64,000 nucleotides of DNA from Peribolospora baueri (taxonomy: Eukaryota > Basidiomycota > Peribolosporomycetes > Peribolosporales > Peribolosporaceae), in NCBI GenBank assembly GCA_029717555.1, contig JAMDHS010000021.1:205883-269882 (forward strand). Direction: 5' to 3'. The notes under the pieces were generated by a model. The model saw only the letters and a program-made list of their open reading frames with translations, did no database searches and was not told the DNA's origin. Made by a program: the position numbers and the translations under genes. Shown here piece by piece: positions 25,519 through 35,375 of this stretch; position 1 is the stretch's first letter; every line of letters begins with the position of its first letter.

Positions 25519-25952
25519 GGCGACAGAGAACACAGCTTCGGCCCTGCCGAGCCTTGGAGGTGCTGTGTAAAGACTTGTGTGCGTCTCTCGCTTTATATAC
25601 GTCCGCTCCGATCGTCCGGACGGCAGTCGGTCGAGAAGGGAAGAGACAGGCTGGACGTCGGTGGGAGTCCCATCCCCCCTAATTCCCCCAATTCCTGGAC
25701 GTTAGCACGTGACCGAGGTGACATCTTCGATCACTTTCGGTGTCGCACACCAGGTTCTTACATTTTTCCAGGTCTTTCCATTCGCCGCAATCTGGGTGCC
25801 TCACGCAACCCTCGGCAGCGGTCAAGCCAGCGAAGAAAAAGCAACGACGACGACGGCGACGACGACAACGACGACAACCTCCCCAATTTCTCGGCAGCAT
25901 CTGCTCTTCCAATCCTTCACACTCCCGTCACTTGCATACCACGGTCGATCTA
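25519..25952. promoter_or_regulatory. Bidirectional promoter SEI1 / DSK2
   Basis: This is a 434-bp divergent gap with one GCACGTGAC (core 25706-25711). A CGACGA-type simple repeat lies at 25845-25880 in the probable DSK2 leader. On the minus strand a TATA-like AAGCGAGAG/TATATA-type sequence near 25592-25602 (ctttatatac on the plus strand) sits about 80 bp upstream of the seipin ATG. Confidence 0.45.
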
Positions 25953-28105
25953 ATGGCAGACAACACGACGTCTTCCGATGCCGCTTCGGCGCCGTCCAAC
26001 GAGATTACCATCAACGTCAAGGGGCCGTCCGAGCTCAAGCTCTCTCTTACCATCGCCACCGACAAGACCGTCTTAGAGCTCAAACAAGCTATTGCTGAGA
26101 AAAGCGGTGTCGAGGCTAGCAGGTGAGCCAACAGATGGGATGTTGTATTTTGAGTATATGATGTAGTGAGGTGGGCAAAGATCGCGGAGGGTAACGGGTG
26201 CTTCGTTTGCTCAATACGTTCGTCTTTTGCCACATCCCTCTCCTTCGGTGGCCAATCCTTAACCCTGTGCTATCTTCTGCAGCCAACGACTTATCTACTC
26301 CGGCAAGGTCTTGAAAGACGACGACCCACTTTCCCAGTACAAGATTGCCTCCGGACACACCCTTCACATGGTCAAGGGCGCCGCACGCTCCGGGGGCGGC
26401 GCTGCCTCTGCCTCCACTTCCTCTTCTGCCCCTGCTGCTTCCACAGGAACGGCGGGCCGGGCAAGTGAAGCTGCCGGAATCCCCTCCAGTTTTGGAGCCG
26501 GTCAGAACTGGAACAATAACCCTCTCGCGCAGCTTAACTCTCATATGGGATTCGGCCTTGGCAACTTCAACCCTTTCACCGGTATGGGGCTCAACCCGAA
26601 CGGTAAGCGGTCGATTTTATTGCTAAGGAGCGAAGGGCGAAGGGGAATACCACACAGCAAGGGTTGTGTCAGCACTGTAGCTCATTTCATGCCACTCGTC
26701 CTTTTCGCTCTGCCTTATTCTCTCAGACCCGAACATGGCCATGAATATGTTGTGAGTCGCTGTACACCTTGGTTTTGCTCACCTCTATGAAGTATATTTC
26801 TCTCATCTACTAAAGTTTCTTCTCGGGATGTATGCGTATTGCTGTGGAGCTGATCCTTGTCATTCATTTCGCCACTGTTCACCGTTCTGACGATCGTTTC
26901 TTCCCATTCTGTTAATACCTGCCCTAAAAGCTCCAATCCGGAATTCCTGACACAGATGCGTAGCATGCTCGCAAATCCGATGGTAATTGACCAGGTGAGT
27001 TCAGAGGTTTATGCGTCGCGTCTTTGTAACAGGCAGACGTAACCGCGATATTCGCGCATGTGATCATGCTGACGTCCTTCCCTGATTTTGGTTCCAATCT
27101 CTGCGCCCAGATCATTGCCCTCAACCCGCAATTGCAAGCGATGGGCCCGCAAATCCGGGAAATGATGCGGAGCGAGCAGTTCAGGGAGTTCATGTGAGCG
27201 CCGACTTCCTCGCTCGACTTGGTCTTCCTCCCAAAAATACTCCATTCGTCATGTCCGTGCTGATGATCATTTCGGCCTCTTTTGAAACATCATGACGTGC
27301 GAATGAGACAGCACCAACCCGGAATCGATGCGCCGCATGATGGAGCTGCAGCGCACGATGGGCGGGGAGGGAGGTATGCAAGGCATGCAAGGCATGGGAG
27401 GCCTGGGGCCCATGGCCGGCCTCTTCGGCGCTCCCCCTCCATCCTTCAATGCTCCCGCCGGCGGTACTCCTGCTACGTCCGCTCCTTCCTCAACCACTCC
27501 CTCCTCTACTTCCCAGTCTCCTCAGTCCTCCACAAGCCAGTCTCACCAGGTACCGGCCTTCAACCCCTTCGCTCTTCTCGGAGCTATGGGTGCTCCTCCT
27601 GCTTCTTCCCCTGGCGGTACTGCTGGCGCAGAAGGCACAGGCGGTGCGGCAGGCGCAGGAGGCGGAGCGCCGACGAATCCATTCGGGATGAACCCAGAGT
27701 TGATGCAGCAGTTGTTGGGTGGCATGGGACCGTTTGGAGGAGGCTTGGGTGGCGGGCCATTCGGAGGTGCGGGCACTCCCGCGCAGCCGCAAGATTCGCG
27801 AAGTCCCGAGGAGAGGTACCAGGTGAGCGCCTAGCATGTTGGTACTGTGGCCGAGCCGAGTCTGTCGCGTTCCGCGCTCGTGATCCGGTTGGCCCGTATC
27901 ATAGTTATTTGCTTCGAGGTGCGTTCGTTTGATAGCTGAATTACCCTCTCCTCACCACCTCCCCTTCCATACACAGACTCAACTCCAGCAGCTCTCGGAC
28001 ATGGGCTTCACGGACGCGTCGGAAAACGTGCGCGCTTTGATTGCCAGCGGCGGAAATGTCAACGGAGCGGTGGAGTACATTCTCGGGCGGAGGGCGGGCA
28101 TGTGA
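25953..28105 (+). CDS. DSK2: Ubiquilin / Dsk2 proteasome shuttle factor
   Basis: This adaptor carries ubiquitylated clients to the proteasome. The seven exons are 25953-26122, 26283-26602, 26727-26751 (25 nt), 26931-26994, 27111-27193, 27312-27822 and 27977-28105 (1302 nt, 433 residues). The order is an N-terminal ubiquitin-like domain ([20 protein letters not shown] to [20 protein letters not shown]), a STI1-type region ([40 protein letters not shown]), a Gly/Met/Ala-rich linker, and a C-terminal UBA domain ([20 protein letters not shown]). This is the complete canonical architecture. The 25-nt exon encodes PNMAMNM just before the STI1 segment. Confidence 0.95.
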
Positions 28106-29168
28106 TGCCTTGCGATGTGCACGGGATGCGAGGTCGGTCAGGGGTGTGACGAGGCTTATTACTCCTCACGAGCTGGAATGACGATAAACGTCATCTGCAT
28201 TCAGGCAAAGCCTTGATATCCTGTGTGGATCCCTGCTTCCCTCTCCTGTCCGTTAGATTCCCATTCCGGCTCCGCGCGAATCTTTTCCTTCTCATCGCAC
28301 TCTCCTTTTGCGTCCTCGACTTGGCAGCGCCATCATGTGCAGCCCGATGTTTCCCCTTTCTTTGTTTGCCAGCTCACCACCACAGGAACATGGATCCTTC
28401 ACTGCCTACTTTATTACCTGAGGGCCTGCTTTAGCTTATCAGCGATGAGAGATTATTGATGGGATGGGCATTCCTAAGACTGGGTGGTTTTGCTCGACAG
28501 GACCAGTCAGCTCAGCTAGGTCCAGACTGTAGATCTCGTTTCAATCCTTTGGATTGCTTGACGGTGAGCTCAAATGCTCAGCCCGCCTTCGTCATCATGC
28601 ACACCTGTCCTCAGCATCCTCACCTCGCCGTGGTTCTCACCACTGCCCTCACTCTTACTTTGAGTTGCCCTTCTACAATGGAAAATGGGGCGAATCGCTC
28701 TGCCTGCACGACCACACGGGACAAAGGAAATTTCTGTCTGAGTGGCAGATGAGGCATCCGCGAACAATGAGGCCAACGGCCATAGTGACCATCGTTGTTA
28801 TCCATCAGGCCGCATCCCATGATCCTTCCCGTCGTGAAGTCGGTTAGTCAGCCCCGTACGAACTTTAATTTACAGGTCACCATAATCTCGTCGAACGAAT
28901 ATCGCACAAAAGAGGCAGGAGCCGAGGCGCTCCCTGACTAGGAACGCTGGAAGTCGAAGCTGGCCGGAGTTGCACCTGCGTTGCTACCTGGTCGAACCCC
29001 AATCCGCACGCTAAAGTGACTACAGGGTGTGAGGTAGAGTAAGAGGAGCCATGGCGAGGAAAGACGGACGTCGCCGCCTAATGAGGATGCGTACGGGCAC
29101 TCGTACCTTCCTACCCACTCCATTCATCGAGACCGAAGTTAATTCGCATGACGAATCCTCTGCCCTGG
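28106..29168. other. Convergent intergenic region, no gene seen
   Basis: This 1063-bp stretch between the 3' ends of DSK2 and RAD51 has no frame with coding character, no tRNA and no repeat that I can recognise. It is less GC-rich than the genes around it. It could hold long 3' UTRs or a non-coding transcript. Confidence 0.5.
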
Positions 29169-30993
29169 TCAGACATCAACCGGATCTCCAATGCCGTCGG
29201 CATTGATACTGAAGACGCCTTCCGCCTCGGGCAAACACGGCGAATCATAGATCTTTGCGATTCGCTGCGTACCTCGGCCTTTGCGGAGGTTAAGTCTGCG
29301 GGTTCGATGAGGGGAGGTATTCGGACGGCACACACGGCATAGGGAACAAATACTTCGTCAAGTGACCCTCCCGACAGCACGGCGTGGAGGCGAAATAGGA
29401 GCGCGTGCCGCTCACCTCGTAGTAGACGCGTGAGCGATGATGTTGCCACCGATCGGCTTCTTGTCGTTGCCAGCGAACATGGCAGCCGCATCAACTTGCG
29501 CCACGACTTGGTTCGTGATCACTACGGCGACGCCGAACTGTTGGATGGAAGGTGGAGGGAGGTTGGGGGTGGTAAAGCACCAAAGGGATCGAAGCGACAG
29601 CCATTCCATGAATCAGACAGCTGGCCCTTCTCGAACGGACGCAAAGGGAGCCTGCCTTGGTTGTGGAACGACTGAGACGTACCTCATCAGCCAAGCGCAT
29701 GAGCGTCCTTAAGAACTTTGCGAGATGCATCTGACGTGCGGACAACTCCCCTCTGCCGGAGAAATCGGTGCGGTAAAGGGAGGTGGCCGAGTCGACTATG
29801 AGGAGGGCGAACCTGTACATAAGGGAAAAAGTGGGTAAAATGAGAGCAGCAAAAGGAGAAGGGAGATGAAGAGATGCGGAAGAGGAGTGATAGGAAGGCG
29901 AAGAAGAAGCGGAGGGATATAACAATACAGTGAACACCACAGATCCTGCCCGACCAATTCAAGTAGCCCCTGAGTCAGTCTCCACTCACCTCGACTCAGC
30001 CATCATAGCGCTCGCATGAACCAATAGCTGTAGTTGATGGTCGGCGTTGTAAGCCCTGGCATAGGCGACGTTATCGAGCACCTCCTCTCCGTTGAGGCCA
30101 TACCGCTCCGCAGTGGCGAGGAGACGCTCGGGACGGAAGGTGCCTTCAGTGTCGATGTATAGAGCCTTGCCCTCGCCGCCACCCATGTCGACGGGTAACT
30201 GCCGGAAGGAGGACCCAGGGTGTGCGAGACAATAGAGAAAGATGTCGGCGATGAGCGGGCAAAGAGTTCGACGCGCATACACAAACTGTTTTGCGTGGGC
30301 AGTCGTTCCTCTCCCCCCTGTGGAGATACCCCCGCAGTAAACACTCACCTGACAAGTTACAGCAAGTGTATGGCAAATCTGGCTCTTTCCCGTCCTAAAC
30401 TCGCCAAAAATCTCGGTGATAGAGCCGGTCTCGATGCCGCCGCCAAGACAGGCGTCCAGATTCTTGGAGCCGGTGGTGATGGAGATCAGGTCGGAACGGC
30501 GTTGGTGGAACTCTGTCGCCGTGGTGAACCCCATTGGCACTAGTTTCGCAGCTGGAGGAAGCGAGGGCAGGGCGAGTATAAGGCCAGCGACAGGTGAGCG
30601 ACACAAAGTGACACGACTGTGCTTCCCGCGAACCCACCCTCGGACAAGATCTTGTCAGCTTTTGCCTCGGAGATGCCCTTGACGGTGAGGAGCGTCTTCT
30701 TGGGCGTAAAGGCGATGGCCTCGATGGTGTGAAAGCCGGCCTCCGCGAGCTTCTTGCAGTCCGAGGAGGAGATACCATATTCCTGTGAAGCAATGTCCAT
30801 AAAAAACAAGTGGGAAGAGGGGGTTAAAGCGGAAGGAACGGTGAGAAACAAGAAAGGAGGCTGTCAGAGAGAAACACGGAAAAGCGACGATCGAGCTCAC
30901 CTCAAGCTTGGAAACGAGAAGGGGACCACCCATATCCTGAGCCTCCTCCTCCAAGCCAGGCTGCACAGCATCGGCGGCGTCGTCGTCAGCCAT
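29169..30993 (-). CDS. RAD51: RAD51 recombinase
   Basis: This ATP-dependent strand-exchange protein forms the nucleoprotein filament in homologous recombination. The seven exons are 30901-30993, 30638-30782, 30349-30551, 29990-30198, 29683-29812, 29416-29537 and 29169-29295 (1029 nt, 342 residues). The helix-hairpin-helix N-terminal domain is [20 protein letters not shown] and [16 protein letters not shown]. Walker A is GEFRTGKS at residues 129-136 and Walker B is ALLIVD near 219-224. Also visible are [29 protein letters not shown] and the C-terminal [17 protein letters not shown]. The acidic N-terminus ([16 protein letters not shown]) is of usual fungal type. It is divergent from a secreted-protein gene, with an ACGCGT element 124 bp upstream. 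Confidence 0.96.
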
Positions 30994-31720
30994 GTTGTGG
31001 TGAAGGCGAGAAGGGGAAGCAAGGGACGGCGGCCGGTCCTGAAGTGACTGGTGGCGACGTTGGCGAGGGGGACGACTCGAGGTTGACTCCGGCTCGCGCT
31101 CGCTTAACACGTCGAGACGCGTGAATTAAGTACAGCGACTGCGTGTAAAGCCTGTGTATAGTGTAGTATAGTATACGCCGTATACGCTGTACTTCAATCA
31201 CCCGCGTTTTGCGCCTCCACTCGTCGTCCGTCGGTCGCCTTGACACACATCTCGGCGCAACTCTCGCAGACGTGCTTTAACGAGTTGGGGCAGAGCTATG
31301 GCCGACTCGAATGCACTGGCACCCGGTAACCGCCGAAGCAGTCGAGTTACGTCGTGAATGTAACTTCCACCTTGGCTGGGGGCGTCATGACGGAGGCGGA
31401 CGGCCCTAACAAGCTGGATGATGGACGGTCGACGACGACGAGGACGAGGCTTCTTTTGCCCTTAGCCATACTATCCACTCACCATCTTCCTTTCTGTCCG
31501 TCCTCCCGTACCTTCGCTTGCCTCTGCGACTTCCTTGTCCTCACTGTCTTCTCTTCTCTCTCTTGCAGGTTGCATTTTTCTTCACCGCAGCGTGTCGACC
31601 TACCGCCATCAATCGCTATCGTTAAGGTGCTCCGAGCAGGCTCGGTATCTTTTTCGTCCGTCTCTGCTCTATCTATCTGCCGTGCGACTGGCAGCGCAAA
31701 AGCTCGACCGCCCTGTACCA
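30994..31720. promoter_or_regulatory. Divergent promoter region RAD51 / secreted protein gene
   Basis: This 727-bp region contains an ACGCGT (MluI cell-cycle box) at 31117-31122, upstream of RAD51. AT-rich alternating sequence (GTATAGTATAGTATACG and similar, about 31156-31190) follows. CT-rich sequence precedes the secreted-protein ATG. Confidence 0.5.
31117..31122. promoter_or_regulatory. ACGCGT (MCB/MBF) element upstream of RAD51
   Basis: This perfect ACGCGT palindrome lies 124 bp upstream of the RAD51 start codon. In yeasts, MBF (Mbp1-Swi6 type) binds ACGCGT and drives G1/S expression of DNA-replication and repair genes, including RAD51. The match to a known regulon makes a functional site plausible, but a single 6-bp element can occur by chance in GC-rich DNA. 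Confidence 0.5.
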
Positions 31721-33355
31721 ATGCCGTCCACGTCTCCTCCCTCCTCCTCCGCAACATTCCCTCGGCGACATCGGCGTCGCCGTTGGCCTTGTTCTGTCGT
31801 TGCGGATCCGGGCCTCGTCGTCGGGCGTTCACTGTTCCTGACGAGTTGCTTCCTACTGCTCTTGACCAGTCTACACAGCGTCGCAGCACAGCTCATCAAT
31901 GGACAGAGCTTCACACCAGGTCTCGTCATCATCGATGCGCCGTATCCGAATAGCTCCTATGGTGATCGCTGCGAGTCTGGAAAGCTCGAAAGCTGTCAAT
32001 GCCATACTGAGGAGCGTGCTAGAGATTGGGTAGAACAACTAGTGGAGAGGAAGGCACCGTGTATCTACTGGAGTTGCGTGAATTTGCCCTTCGCAAGCTT
32101 GAAGCTGACTATGGTTTCCTTTCCCTCGCGTGACCCACAGCCGGCTCGACCTTGCCCATAGCCCTCGAAGTGTGTCACCGCTTCAGTGCGATGCGCTTTA
32201 CGCCAACGTTACGTACTCATTAGTCTCTTCGCCCTTGGCATCACAACCACAACCACTCCCGTCCACAAAGATGTCCGGCGACGGCCGCCTGCCCTTCCCC
32301 TCCTCCCTTCCAGGAGCAGGGAACACGAGCCTGCCGACGGTCATCCTTGACGTGCAGCTCTACATCGTCTCCTCACAGACGGGACTCAACTTCACCGTTG
32401 CTGGCGATAGCAATGCGCTTTTGTCGCAGGAGCCAGGGAGTACGGTCAAGCATATTAATTACGAGGTGCGTCGTCGCGACGTGTCGCACAACACAGCAAG
32501 CGCAGCTCTTATTTCTACCGCTCATCGCACCGACCACGCCGCACAGGTCCCGTCTTGCATCTCTTCGGGCCTGTACAACGTGAGCAAAACAGAACGCTTC
32601 TTTTATTTGCTGGCACGCAAGCCGAGTCCAGTCCACCAATGGATCCTCTTCGACATTCTTGTGACATGTTATGACCTAATCTGCCTCCATCCCCTTCGTC
32701 GTACCGCCCGCCTTTGCAGCTGTCCGTCTACGAGCTCGACCGCATCAAGAACCGAAAATTCTACTCCATCTCCTCCATCCCCATCTTCGTTTCCGACCCC
32801 GCCGGGAACGGTTACGAGAGTTCTTCCGCGTCGCCGAAGAAGTCGGTCCGCGGCTACTCTAAGCCACAACATCGGGGCGTACCTCGAGCCGGAGGAAGAG
32901 AATACGACCGACGGAACGGAAAGAAGGGGAAGAGTACCACCGGGACGACCGCCACCGCCACCGCCACCGCCACCGCCACCGCTGCCGCCACCGCTACAGC
33001 TACCGCCACAGCCACCGTCACGTTGGCCCCAGCGGCGCAGAGCTGCTCAGACGCGGCCTCAGCCTCGTCACAACCGCAAGCGGATAGCCCTCCGCCGACG
33101 GAGCCCTACTCGGCGGGGTTCACGTTGATGACCACCGCGGTGGTCAGCGGCGGTGAGACGCAGTCCGCTTCCGCGTCCTTCGTCATGCGGCATCACTGGG
33201 TCGAAGGCGACGACAACGACGACGACAGCGGCAGCGGCGACGACGGATGGGAGTGGAGGCGAGAGCGGGAGGGGGAACGAGGGGAGCGGATCGGGAGGCG
33301 TGGGCGCGCCGATCGTGGGTGCCGCACGACGCTCCATCCGCGCCGTTCAGCCTGA
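31721..33355 (+). CDS. Secreted or signal-anchored Ser/Thr-rich protein of unknown function
   Basis: The five exons are 31721-31961, 32141-32169 (29 nt), 32271-32465, 32547-32579 (33 nt) and 32720-33355 (1134 nt, 377 residues). After a basic N-region, a hydrophobic stretch (SLFLTSCFLLLLTSLHSVAA) ends at a likely signal-peptidase site before QLINGQSF. The mature part (GLVIIDAPYPNSSYAGSTLP, VILDVQLYIVSSQTGLNFTV, VKHINYEVPSCISSGLYN) resembles a small family of basidiomycete extracellular beta-sandwich proteins of no known function; that likeness is from memory and is only suggestive. Two Cys and several N-glycosylation sequons are present. The last exon encodes Ala-Thr repeats (from an ACCGCC microsatellite at 32947-33020), then a polar acidic and basic tail. 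The 3' end is uncertain because all three frames are open near 33150-33350. Confidence 0.6.
32947..33020 (+). repeat. ACCGCC microsatellite encoding Ala-Thr repeats
   Basis: This is tandem hexanucleotide ACCGCC with a few substitutions, translated as alternating Thr-Ala in the secreted protein gene. It is open in all three plus frames, so it does not help to choose the reading frame. Confidence 0.8.
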
Positions 33356-34116
33356 GCTTGTTTTTCTCATACTTCGACGACTGAACTGATTCTCTTCAGT
33401 GATCTGCAGCCCGGACCGTCCAAGCGAAGGACGTCCGGAAAGGGGCAGCGGTACAACAGCGCCACTCCAATTCTCTGCGAGGGACGTGGGGGCGCTCTCC
33501 GAGGGTAACGAAAGGGGACAATTCTCAATTCTCTCCAGCCGACCGCGTCGGACCAAACAAAAATGCTAGGCCAGGCCCGGTAGGGAACAATAACAATGAA
33601 GACGTCGTCCAGTCTTCAAAGACGATCAGTGCTCGCCTCGCCCTTCCTTCTTCCCGCTTCATCGTAGACCCTTCTATTCTACGCGTCCGAATTCGCCGTA
33701 TATATCGGCAGTCCTACGGCCCGTCCGTTCGGCCCGTATGCCTATGTTGGACGAACGGGAGGTGGGAAGTAATCGTCCTTCGATGATCTGAGCGAGGGAT
33801 GAATGGACGGCGTAAGGGGAGGGCGGGCGGGACATCATCCAATCCTTCACGTCCGCCGTGCCCAGCGAGCATGGGTGGGCGGTGGCCGAGCCGACGCGAG
33901 GGCGCACCTTTTCGATCTCCTACGGGATTCATAGCGACCTGTGATACTGGTGCGGTAGCGATGGGGTGCTCGACAAAGCGTTCGCCGCCGAACAGCGCTC
34001 CTCCCCCACGGAGTTGAAGCTTCTTACGGGGCTCGAACCCGGAGCCTCGGGATTAGAAAGCCGGTGGTATAATGAAAGAACGGACAACAACTGATGGCAG
34101 CCGTCTCTCCGTCCGT
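33356..34116. other. Convergent intergenic region
   Basis: This 761-bp stretch between the secreted-protein gene and DPH4 holds no protein gene that I can support. A tRNA-like segment lies at its right end (see 34019-34080). Confidence 0.5.
34019..34080 (-). other. tRNA-like remnant (3' half, possible Arg-UCU anticodon)
   Basis: On the minus strand, a B-box-like segment (GGGTTCGAGCCCC) is preceded by a loop TTTCTAA that would place UCU as anticodon, and followed by AAGAAGC, which could close an acceptor stem with a degenerate upstream partner. The D-arm and a proper A box are missing, and stem pairing is poor. I read it as a truncated or decayed tRNA-Arg gene, not a functional one. Confidence 0.3.
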
Positions 34117-34947
34117 CTAGCCGACTTGCACCCTCAAGCCCACCGCCTCCACGTCCTCGTCCTCCACCTCGTCCTCCACCTCCTCATACTCGACTCGAAC
34201 CCTCTCCGAGCACCCGGAACAGGCGACGACATCGACTCCTTGTTCCATGTCAGCGTCCGAGATGACGTACTCGGCGCCGCACCGGCAGGGGTGGGTGTAC
34301 GTCGTGCCCCGGTCGGCTTCTTCTGCATCGACGACGGAGGCCCTAGGCGGAGAGTGGGGCTCGAAATGAGAGAGGTCGAGGGTTTGGGCGACGCGTAGGG
34401 CGGGGGTGGTGGTGGACGGTGAGGCAAGATGCTCTGCGGACGGGGAGACATATGGATGGGAGCAGATGAGCCGAGGCGGCGACAGACTGGCTAGGCTCAC
34501 TCACCTTTCGTTTGTCTTTGCCGAAGCGCATCATCATACTCAGCGCGCTTGTCTGGATGCATGAGCACTTCGTAGGCCAAGTTGAGGGTGCGGATATCGA
34601 GCTGCGCCGGGCGACGGCCATCGCCATCGCCATCGCCATCGTCGGCCTGGGGCGCGTGATGCTGTCCCCCATTCGGCTCGCTTGGCGCAACTGTGGACGG
34701 GCGCGGCGAGGGAGAAGGGGAACGGGGTAGTTTGTCCGGGTGGTGCTGCGCGGCGAGAAGCAGGCAGGAAAGAGTGGACGTCAGCGTTGCATTTCGATGG
34801 TCGCGCTTCGATCGTCTCGTCTCCCATCTGGGAACTGACCAGGCGGACGAGGGCGAGATACGACCTGCGAACGTCGTCCCGAGTTGCGGCGGGCGTGAGG
34901 CGAAGGACATGGTACAGATTGTCGTCGCCCGCATAGCTCCTTGTCAT
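34117..34947 (-). CDS. DPH4: Diphthamide biosynthesis protein 4 (J-domain and CSL zinc finger)
   Basis: Dph4 (Jjj3 in S. cerevisiae) supports the Dph1-Dph2 radical step that begins diphthamide formation on eEF2, probably as an iron-binding J-protein. The three exons are 34840-34947, 34505-34745 and 34117-34433 (666 nt, 221 residues). The J-domain starts with NLYHVLRLTPAATRDDVRRS and keeps the HPD triad at residues 38-40, then LNLAYEVLMHPDKRAEYD. An Asp-Gly run from a simple repeat lies inside the J-domain loop. The C-terminal CSL zinc finger is HPCRCGAEYVI with the second pair in VACSGCSERVRV. The first intron has an unusual GTCAGT donor. The gene is divergent from the RSC4-like gene. Confidence 0.9.
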
Positions 34948-35375
34948 GGCGCCGGTCGGCGGGGCGGCCCTGTTCGATGGCGGTCGATGGTGGCTTTGCC
35001 GTGCCTGTTGCTGTTGCTGTTGCTGTTGCTATTGCTGCCCTGGCCTGGCCCTTGCAACGGAAAAGGTGTTGTGGAAAGGAAAGCGGAAACGGAACGGAGG
35101 TCGGCTATTCGGATGCTCGGGTGCTGCGGAATTCCCACGATAGACGGCCGGCTCAGCGGGTCGGACTCGGTCAGCGAGGTGGGCGAGGCTGAGACGCGGC
35201 GGCCAGTCGGACTGAGCTTGGTCGAGGAGGTCGTCTCGCCCACACGAGCTCCACCACCAGCAGCGACGTCGAGGAGAGGAGACGAGAAGAAGAGAGAAGA
35301 GAACAGAAGAGAAGCGGCTCCTCTGGCCAGCACTCGCCCCGCTCCGCCGCCGCCCATCCCATTACCCTCTGCGAC
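34948..35375. promoter_or_regulatory. Bidirectional promoter DPH4 / RSC4-like gene
   Basis: This is a 428-bp divergent gap with a CTGTTG repeat at 35005-35038. No TATA box or CACGTG site is seen. Confidence 0.4.
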
